Shown: piece after piece, positions 55,450 to 64,000 of the stretch | Layout of the letters: each line of letters begins with the position of its first letter | Position numbering within the stretch: the stretch's first letter is position 1 | Assembly (NCBI RefSeq): GCF_026212465.1 | Contig: NC_080056.1 | Span: forward strand, 18,982,736-19,046,735 | Length of the DNA stretch: 64,000 nt | DNA from: Amaranthus tricolor | Taxonomy: Eukaryota > Streptophyta > Magnoliopsida > Caryophyllales > Amaranthaceae | Direction of reading: 5' to 3' | Notes under the pieces: generated by a model | What the model saw: only the letters and a program-made list of their open reading frames with translations | The model's database searches: none | What the model was told of the DNA's origin: nothing | Program-made: the position numbers and the translations under genes

Positions 55450-56278
55450 TGATAAGAAAGGTTCTTAGACCATTAGTGGACAAGATGAGGTGTAGAAGGA
55501 AGCATGAAAAGAAGTGTATAAACAAAAGCAATAAAAAAAATATTGAAGCTTTGATGAACAAAAGTAGACACACAAAGATAAAATGGTGTCTTAGACACCA
55601 CCTCCTCCTCTAATGGAATAATATTTCATTAATTGATCAACATTACTACATTAATTAAATATCACTCACAATGCTTCCTTCCATCTATAATGGAGTTCAT
55701 TCATCTAATACAAGAGAACACTCTAGGACTCTCAAACCCTATTTTTTCTAGGTATTAGCCCTCTATCTATTCGTTAATCTGATTTAAGGACCTTATACTG
55801 TCTCTAAAAAATTAGAATAAACTCTAGCCCAAAAGCTCAAATGTGCTTATCAAGTATGAGCCAAAACAAAAACCTGATAGTGTTCCTACACTATGGTGCT
55901 TGAACGAGTATTATATGTGCTTGAACCAGCACCAACTCACATTCATTTAATGTTTTTTTGTGTTGCTTGCCCTGTTCAAAGGCATTTCCTCCATAACCCA
56001 TGCCTTGTTCAAGACACTTATTGTGCTACATCTTGCCTTGTTAAAGACACCTCTTACTTGTTCATGACGCCTTTTAAGCACTTTCATCTTATTATTCTTG
56101 ATTTCTCCATTAGAATGGCACATCATAGACCTCTTTCATTGCTTCGTTGATGCCCCATCATTAATGCACTAAAACCTCTTCCACCCCATCATTGCTTACA
56201 ACTTAGTGTGCCTATGCTTGAGTCATTTGGTGATCAACACCACCTCCAAGCATAGCGAATTAGGTACTTGCTCTAACA
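55450..56278 (-). repeat. Probable 5' LTR of the copia remnant (829 bp)
   Basis: On the minus strand it runs TGTTAGAGCAAGTACC to TTTCTTATCA, with TG..CA termini, and is followed by the primer-binding site and gag remnant. No second LTR is available to confirm the outer boundary. Confidence 0.55.
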
Positions 56279-58348
56279 ACATTAATATAAATAGATTTGT
56301 GTATTATATTATAGGATCATGAATACTACTCCATTTTACTTTTGATGTAGCTTTATGATTTTGTGATAATTTATGTTTTATGGGTTTTGATAATTTATAA
56401 ACCACTTATTAAATTCATGTTGTATCATGTTGTATTTTAATATCTTTAGTTGAAAGTCATATATTTATCATGAAGTTTTTTTTAATGGTAATTTCCATGC
56501 CAAAACAAGTCTATATAAATTGTAATTTACTATATTATTTTACATAAGAATAATTTAAATTAAATATAGACAAGTTAACTTAATACATTAAAATTTACTT
56601 TTCTCAAAATAAACATAACAAAAATATGTAAAGTTCATTTAAAATTATTTTTTGTAAAATATAATATCACAAAGGATCATTCATGCTAAACACATTAATG
56701 TCATCAAATGTCTTAAGTGTGGGATGGATGGGTGTGTGATTGAGACTAAGTTTATCTTATAAGATGTTTGACTTATCTTTTGTTTGAGAATCATTTATAG
56801 TGAAATTTAATAGTAATGAGCATAGGCGGATCTATAGTGTAATCTAGGATAGCATGTGCTACCCTTCAAATTTGGGAAATTATTTTTTAGTTTTTGAGTT
56901 TTCCATTGATAGGGCTAACTATGCTTGTGTGTCTTGAGGTTAAAGATGAATTTTTGAGGTTGATGATAAGAGTATTGCGGCTGGTCCTTAAACTCTATTT
57001 TTCCTTTGTTGGAGTACAGTTGTACATAGTACTATTATTACTTGGCCTTATTTAGTTAATTGAGCTCCATTTTAGGTTTTACTTGTTGATTTTCATTGGG
57101 CCTTAATACTTAGAGTCAATAGCCTAATACAACTATCAGTTAAGATAAAAGTAGAATTTAAAACTATTCTCTCCATTTTATAAAAATGTAAATGTTAAGT
57201 GTATAATATTTCTCAAATTTTTAAATGATACGGTTTCATAATGAGACTATCTTTATTGGACTAATCCATGTATATTTAGTCTATTTAAAAAGTAATACTT
57301 ACAAGCTTAAATTGGTCAATTAAAAAAAAACTAATTATAAGGGTCCGTATCATGATGAGACGGTCTCATACAAGACGAGCTTATAATATTTTTGGATATT
57401 TTAATATGTGTGTTACACACTCCTTTTATGAGAATTTCTAGATTATTAAATAAATCAATCCTAGTTGTATATAAGTTATTTTTGCACATCTTTGTTTCTC
57501 TTTTATAATAACCAATTAGTCATAGTTATAGTCATTAACTCAGTAATCATGCTCGAAAGTCAAAGTCTTTAATTTGGGGAATAATAAAGAGGTACTTTTG
57601 TCTTTTTACCCCATATAAATTTGTTATTTAAAATTTCATCATTTAAATCAAATTAAGGTTTCTAATAATATAAGCGAACTTGAAAATCGATTTATTGATC
57701 ATATAAAAAAGTTGCTTCCATTTGCTAAATTTTATCTACATAAATTTCAACACGAAAATTGGATTTTCTTTTAACTGACCATTTCAAAGTTCGTTGGTAA
57801 TTTAAAAATGACAAGTGAATTTTAGATGCAATTGTTTGGTTCTTAAAAATGATAATTCAAGTTAAAAATGTAGTAATTCTATATTTAATTTATTATTTTA
57901 TTATTTTTAGAATTGTTAAACATAAAGTGGATTATTTTTTAAATAAACATCGTGAATATTTTGTATATTGTTGGTGTTACCTATATTTTTGAATCGGCAA
58001 TGAGTTATAATTATTATTATATATATTAAAATGTTTATCTATTGTAAATTATCTTACGTGATTCTTTTTACTGGATATTAAAATTACATGCTAGATACTC
58101 TTGTATAACTTTTGATTCATCTTAATTGCCTTTATTTCTAAGCCTAATTAACCCTACGCTGCCCCTTCTACAATTTTATTTTTCTCTGATCTTCCAAATA
58201 CATTTAATTTTCATTTCTATTTTTTATTGTTAATTTGAGAGTAAATATTTAAGTGAAAAATAAAAGTCCAAAAAAAAAAATAATAGTTAAACTATACAAA
58301 TAAATATAAATAGAAGAAAATTTGAAAGGAAGATGAAAGATAAAAAAT
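56279..58348. other. AT-rich intergenic stretch, no gene recognised
   Basis: Fragments that recall transposon debris include GGCGGATCTATAGTG..GCATGTGCTACCC at about 56825-56865 and GAGACGGTCTCATACAAGACGAGC at about 57357-57380. No boundaries can be set. Confidence 0.4.
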
Positions 58349-58610
58349 ATTCCCTCCTATTCACCCTATTTATACCATTTACCTTTTTTACACACGCCGA
58401 GACAACATTTTAATGTTTAATATGTTTAATTTTACATGATTAAAAATTATTTATAATTTAATATTAATAATCTTTGCATTGAGACAAATAAATAAAATCC
58501 CACATGACTATATTTTAACTTATAGTTTAAGAATAAAATACAAATAAAGAGTTATTAGTGAATAGTAACCAAAAAGTAGATGTAACAAATAAGAAGAATA
58601 CGAGAGAGTA
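58349..58610. mobile_element. Stowaway-like MITE with diverged ends
   Basis: Left end TATTCCCTCCTATTCACCC and right-end complement TACTCTCTCGTATTCTTC are alike but diverged, with TA limits. 262 bp, no coding sequence. Confidence 0.5.
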
Positions 58611-58952
58611 ATAGTTTGAGAAAGATAATTAACCTCATGTTGGGAATATTGACCCATCCCACAAGGTAAATAATTATCCAAAACGAGAGAACTAATTATT
58701 CTTTTCTTTTTCGCTATCACTCTATAACTATTTCTCACACTTGATAACAATAATTATTTTTTAATTTGCTACTTTAAAAACCTTATTTAATTAGTTTGAC
58801 TTTTGTTTTTCTATAAAATTAAATATTATTCTTACGGCCCGTTTGGTTGATGATAATGAAGTAATGAGAATGGAATGTTGTAATGGCAATAGTAATGAAG
58901 GAATGGATATGAAAATTGGTAATGAAGATTCTTTTGTTTGGTGTGCATGACT

Positions 58953-61047
58953 TAGGGATGGCAATTCAGTCAGAATCCGCCCCTAATCCGACTCGATCCG
59001 AGGATTTTAATCTGATTCGACTCTAAGGTGGAAAATATGCGACTCTGAATTCGATTATATAATCCAAGTCCGATTTAGAGTTGGACCGGAGCTGGACCTC
59101 ATAAAATATCCGATAATCCGATCGACTTCGACTTCGACTCCGACTCGACCCGACATCCGACTCAACTTTTAATTTAAGACATTTTTATATTTTGAAAATT
59201 TTGAACTTTATATGAAAATAAGTTTATTCTAACCCGAATTGCAAACTTGACATCTGACTATCTGATTGACTAATTACATTGTAAGTGAGATTGAATATTG
59301 TAAATTTAATCAAGTTGAGTGAATGAAACTTATCAAAACAATCGATTTGATTATTATAGACTTACAGTCTTACATAGTTTTGAAGTTTTTTAAGTATAAT
59401 GAAACCTAAAACTAACTAAAATAAACTATTAGAAATATAGTATTAGTCTATATATTAATTAATATTAATCAATTAGATACTTAATCGATCGTTTAATAAT
59501 GATTTAACTGGAACTTGTCTAATATAGACTTGAAGCTATGTCGTTAAATTGTAAGTGAGATTGAATATTGTAAGTTTGATCAAGTTGAATGAACAAAACT
59601 AATCAAAACAATCTATTAGACTATCATAGATTTATAGTCTTACATAGATACTTAAATCGATAGTATATTAAAGATTTAATTATAACTTGTAAGTTGTCAA
59701 TTATTATGAATTAAACGAAATTAAACCACTAATAACGAATTAAAATTTTATTTAATTATGTTTATATATAAGTTATTTAATAACCTCATAATTCTAAATA
59801 ATTCTTATTCAATTTTATTGCTAATTAGCTTTTTTAAGAAAATGTTCATTAAAATAGTATTTACCATTAATTAAATTTAAGCCATTGATGATGTGTAATG
59901 TGGATGAATGAATGGTTTTGATAATGTCCACCCCATCAATCCTTAAAAACGTTCAATAACCAATTACATACAACTATGAATGCCACATGAATTTTGGATT
60001 TTAACCATTAATTTCAAAATGATTTCAATCTTAGCCCTTCATTAATGTTGACACAAGATTAAAAAAAAATGATAATAATAATAATAAGGATAAGGACTAA
60101 GGACTAGTATGAATGAAACCCTTATTTCTTGGCTCTTGCTTGTAGCCGTTAGCCTCACTGCTTTTCCTTCCCTCTTCTCTTCTCTTCCCTCACCTCTGTG
60201 AGCCGTCGCAACCACAAAGGAGCAGCCGGCAGCCCGCACAGCCACCAAGCAGCAGCAGCCGCAGCCTCCATGCACGCACGAAGTCCAGTAGAAGCAGCGC
60301 CGCTACACCCGCCTACAAAACAGCAGCAACTGCTGTATTTTCGTGCACCACCAGTAGCAGCTACGGCTGTCTGCACTAACACCAAGGCCCACCGCGGTGT
60401 CTTGATCCTCCTGTGCAACCACCACTACATCAAACACTTATCATCTCACTCCTCTTTTCTTATTACCCCATTGTAAGCCTCTCAAGTTTACTCTAAGTAA
60501 TCTTCCTAGTATCTAATTAGAATTTTACTAAGTTTATGAGTTTGGTGTCAATTTTGTATAATTGTCATTGAATCTTGTTATGGGTAAGAATTTGATTGAT
60601 GATTTAAATGATATTAGTAAGGATTTATATATAGAATACTTTTGTTCATAGCTTTGAAAGTTTTGTCCTTCTTAGCTTTAATTTTTTTAATATTTTAGCT
60701 TTGAAAGTTTGCATATATATAGAATACATTCAAGATTGAAGTTCTGCAGTTCCATGTTCTTATTAAGTTATTTTTGAAAGATATATTTTCTTTGTTAGGT
60801 TGTAATTAAAGACTAATCTATATCAATTTTTTCGTGCTTTAAAATCATTAATGTAGTATCGATAAGAATAAATCTTGATAATAATCCGAACTCCGTCGGA
60901 GGTCCGAGAGTCCGAGTCGGAGCAATGTTGGAGTATGCATAATCCGACTCCGAGTGGAGGTGGACTGAAAAAAATATTCCGAGATTTATCCGGAGCAAAG
61001 TTGGAGGGTGGATAGTCCGAGCCGAGTTCGACCCATTGTCATCCCTA
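58953..61047 (+). mobile_element. hAT-like non-autonomous element nested in the PIF/Harbinger element
   Basis: Ends TAGGGATGGCAATTC and ATTGTCATCCCTA form inverted repeats. CATGACT precedes the left end (58946-58952) and recurs after the right end with a 2-3 base offset (61050-61056), an imperfect target duplication. Subterminal TCCGACTC / GAGTCGGA-type words cluster at 58975-59165 and 60890-61035. A GC-richer C/T-rich leader-like patch (60110-60480) looks like a transposase 5' untranslated exon, but no transposase follows, so this is an internally deleted derivative. Confidence 0.65.
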
Positions 61048-61639
61048 GGCCATGACTAAAGAATGGTAATGGAAGATAATTAATTGCATTTGGTTGTTGG
61101 TAATGAAAATTGGTAATGGCTCTTAGTTTCATTATTGTATCTAAAAATTTCGCTTATTACCATTTTCTTAATAATAATATTTTTGTAGATAATTACAAAC
61201 AATACCATTTTTTTGTTCATTATTTTTTTTGTGGACAATTGCATCGACTTGCAATTGCAAATAATAATATTTTTCATGCATTCTTTACATTGCAAATACT
61301 TGAAAATCACAAATAAGTTTCAATTAAGTAGCCATAGTAGTGCTTTTCAACAGAGAAAATTAGCTAGTGTTTGGACCTAAAAATTGCGATAAAAGGTCCA
61401 TTCTTCTAGTGACTACCAAGTTCGTACTTTTTTAAAACACACCTACGTTCACCAACACAGAAATACAACCTAAAGTTAACCCATTCTACATCATAATAGT
61501 TTTGAAATCTATCAACACTATCATATGAGCAAAGATTTGACGAACATAACTTTGGACTCATCTGGTACACTGTAGAATATCTCCACTTTCTTGTCATCTA
61601 AGCTAATAATTGTGGTAGCATCGACAACTTCTATGGGTG

Positions 61640-62480
61640 TCAATTCTTGCAAATTACTCAATACTCTCACCTATCTCCACATCTCGTAAAAATGATTTCT
61701 TCATATCCATCATGATTGAAGTAGACTCCTTTTCAACATCAATTAAAGTTGTCAAAGCAGTGGCCAACCCATCAAACTCATCATTTTCAATTTCCTTTCT
61801 TCTCTTACAATCTCCTCGGCCACTTGATTGCCCAATTGTCCTAGTTGAGCTAATAACATCATCATTCTTCTCAGCCTCATTCTTATCACCTTCTTCATCG
61901 TCTCCAGGCCCCTTGACCATACTTTCTCTAGCACGATCCTTGGCGTAAATCTCACAGAGCTTGTCATAAAGAGGAAATGGTTTACAAAATAGATCAGCAG
62001 CTCCAACTTTTCCTTGTGGCATATTTTACAATTATATCTCAATCAAATGAAAGAAACAAAACTAATAGCAAAAACAGTGATTAATAGTTACTACTAACAA
62101 ATTAAATAAAAGAAAATACCTTAGCCCATCCTATGAAGACTTCCTTCTCACCAGTTATCATTTTTGTAGCATCATCCCAACCAAAACCACTAACTTGCTT
62201 CTGAGTTTCAAGAATATATCCCATTTGTCTCTTAAAAATCTTAATTTTGGATTCAATATGTGGCTTCCCCTTCAATCCACAATAAGGAAATCGATCATTC
62301 ATTTTCTTTTCAATGTATGTCTGATAACCCGTCCTATAGCTTGCATCACACTTTCAATTTGAGTTCTGCATCTCAAACATAATGTCAACAAGAGCATTCT
62401 CTTCTAATGAAGTCCACATTCTCTTATTTTTTTCCTCGACCACAAATCTCTTCACCCATATTAGTTATATATATCTTCTA
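61640..62480 (-). pseudogene. PIF/Harbinger ORF1, Myb/SANT-like DNA-binding protein, damaged
   Basis: On the minus strand the frame carries the Myb/SANT-like pattern of plant transposon ORF1 proteins: MWTSLEENALVDIMFEMQ (about 62420-62370), GYQTYIEKKMNDRFPYCGLKG (about 62325-62265), IKIFKRQMGYI, then W-DDATKMI and FIGWAK. A donor AAG/GTATTT at about 62121 suggests an intron before the second block (about 62015), which has FPLYDKLCEIYAKDRARES, an acidic stretch and a helical tail. An in-frame TGA lies after MFEMQNSN (about 62358). ORF1 normally works with the transposase for DNA binding. Probably inactive. Confidence 0.6.
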
Positions 62481-62788
62481 TACAATGGTGACAAACAATA
62501 CCAAAGTATATTTATAAGACAAGTATATTTTATAACTAATCAATCAATTTAAAGATAGGGACAACTCCACAACAAACAACAATTATCAAACAATAATAAC
62601 TCTATTTTATATCAATTAAAAAATAAGTAGCAGCTATCGGTTTTCATGCTCAAAATAATTTCTGTAGTTGAAAACTATGCAACAAACAACAACTCATGTC
62701 TGTAGTTCAACATAGAAGCTAATCATAAAAAGACTAAAAATTGCAAAACCAAGTAAAATAAGAAATTATTCGGAACTAATGTACATCA

Positions 62789-64000
62789 TTATTGATGTCT
62801 CCTGGCTAAGAATGCATTAAAAATTTCTTGAGCTAATGTGTTTCTAAAGTTAGTCCATTCTTCAGAAGCCTCACAATTTTGAATGTAGTCTCCATCATCA
62901 ATTTCATCATTCTCTCCTTCCTCTTCCATATATGCATCTAAAAGAGTTTCCATTGGATCAATGCTCATTTGTTGGCGAATAAGGTTATGAATATATACAC
63001 AAGCCAATATTATATCTATTTGAGTGCTGAGCGGGTACTTGGTTCCTTTGGCAAGAACTTCCCACCGTACTTTCAACAAACCAAAAGCTCGTTCAATCAC
63101 ATTTCTAGCTGAAGTATGCCTCGTATTGAACAACTCTTCCCTAGAGCGCGGTTGCTCCAACCCCCTTCTCCATTCATGATAAAATTTTCTTTTATAAGGT
63201 AAAAGGAATCCATCACAATGTTTATATCCTGCATCCCCTAGATAATAATTATCTAGGTGAAAAAGCGAAAAACCAATGAGTTAAGCTAGACTATTGGTCA
63301 TTGTTGCTCACTTTAAAAATTCTTTACACATAAGAAATTGATTTTTGACCTCTAGCCACTTTTAATCCATTATTCCTATTTAAAGCACTTCGAAGTACTC
63401 TTCCATCGGCAGCTGAACCTTCCCAACCAACCAAAACATATATAAATTGCATATTCGGTGCACAAGCTCCTAGAACATTTGTTAAAATGATATTTTTTCT
63501 TGATCTATTACGTGATTTATCTATCGCAGGCACATTTACATCAATCAAAGTCCCATCAATTGCACCTATACAATTTATAAAAAAGGGTGTGATTAATAAA
63601 AGTTAAAAATCGATATGTTCTTTCTATCTATTAAAAAAAAATACAAGGTTTACCTTGAACCATTTCCATCTTTCATATGTGCTATTCTCGGGGTTTCTTG
63701 AGGAGCAAACTCGAAAGTTTTAACACAATTTTTAACACATTATTTAAATGTCTACTTATAGTTTCTCCTGACCGTTGAAAATCATAATTTATTTCCCTAT
63801 TCTCCTCCTCAAAGATGCAAAAATATAGCAACGATTTCTTCGACTACCATGTTGTTAGTATCCCTTAACCCTCCAACTTCACGAACCAATGAAATTAAGA
63901 TATTAAATGTGCGACGATCCATCCTAAGTTGCTCAATGCAAGCAATATCACTCTCCACTATCATTCCATCTAAATGTGCTAAATAGATAGGATTATGCAG
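62789..64000 (-). pseudogene. PIF/Harbinger DDE transposase, 5' part cut by window edge, damaged
   Basis: Minus strand, reading from 64000: ESDIACIEQLRMDRRTFNIL (about 63945-63890), a frame break near 63800, then SGET-SRHLNNVLK (about 63770). An intron (about 63570-63653) is followed by GAIDGTLIDVNVPA (first Asp, about 63560) and VGWEGSAADGRVLRSAL (second Asp, about 63405). A 97-bp intron (63349-63253) leads into DNYYLGDAGYKHCDGFLLPY, then RNVIERAFGLLKVRW (catalytic Glu, about 63085) and an acidic tail ending at 62789. The order matches HARBI1-like nucleases. The upstream frame break and the damaged ORF1 suggest it is no longer active. Confidence 0.75.

Larger units (their letters stand above)
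58835..64000 (-). mobile_element. PIF/Harbinger transposon, running off the window
   Basis: The left terminus CGGCCCGTTTGGTTGATG follows TTA (58832-58834), a PIF-type 3-bp target. Two minus-strand genes, a Myb-like ORF1 and a DDE transposase, follow, both damaged. An hAT-like element interrupts the region between terminus and genes. The right terminus is beyond position 64000. Confidence 0.7.

Noticed and set aside
55893..56150. 85-aa plus-strand open frame
   Set aside because: It lies inside the probable copia LTR and has no recognisable domain.
60198..60476. 92-aa plus-strand open frame with Ala/Gln-rich segment
   Set aside because: It lies in the leader-like patch of an hAT-like element, overlaps open frames on the other strand and has no recognisable domain.

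Overview
This window looks like a repeat-rich, AT-rich stretch of a dicot nuclear genome. It has spliced genes with GT-AG introns, plant-type Ty1/copia and Ty3/gypsy retrotransposons primed by initiator tRNA-Met, and most plant DNA-transposon superfamilies. Two points suggest Caryophyllales: a candidate six-cysteine knottin resembling the Mirabilis/Phytolacca antimicrobial peptides, and the general character of the repeats. That placement is inference.

Host genes are few. (1) At the left edge lies the last exon of an unrecognised minus-strand gene (about 100-416). (2) At 4176-5171 there is a candidate small secreted cysteine-knot peptide gene with a TATA box, a signal peptide split by an intron, and a cysteine-rich terminal block; one intron phase does not close. 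(3) At 33990-38796 there is a complete six-exon gene for a plant B1-type cyclin-dependent kinase (309 aa), with two Myb-type AACGG motifs just upstream.

The rest is mobile DNA, much of it nested. A Ty3/gypsy chromovirus (10693-20563, minus strand, 2.6 kb LTRs) sits inside the integrase-reverse transcriptase region of a Ty1/copia element (8348-23074, perfect 5-bp target duplication). That copia element sits in the remains of a LINE open reading frame (7866-8347). Left of it are a perfect solo LTR (6269-7693), a Mutator-type foldback MITE (3095-3544) and blocks of a short CTAAT-type repeat. Right of it come one end of a CACTA element (23169), a multi-level palindrome around a Mutator-like foldback element (23474-24833), a non-autonomous CACTA element with perfect TAA duplications (25105-27408), a truncated minus-strand copia (28208-31400) and a diverged LTR-like segment (31505-33190).

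Right of the kinase gene is a full-length hAT transposon (39956-46330, 8-bp duplication TATACAAC) with an apparently intact BED-finger transposase, then a 1.18 kb Mutator-like foldback (46922-48101, 9-bp duplication), a degenerate tandem array, three members of one Stowaway-like MITE family, a SINE-like tRNA-derived segment, and copia gag/LTR remnants (54815-56278). The right edge is a PIF/Harbinger element (58835 to beyond 64000) carrying damaged Myb-like and DDE transposase genes, with a transposase-less hAT-like element (58953-61047) nested inside it.

All calls come from reading the sequence by eye. Boundaries given with target duplications are the most secure; those marked approximate are not.
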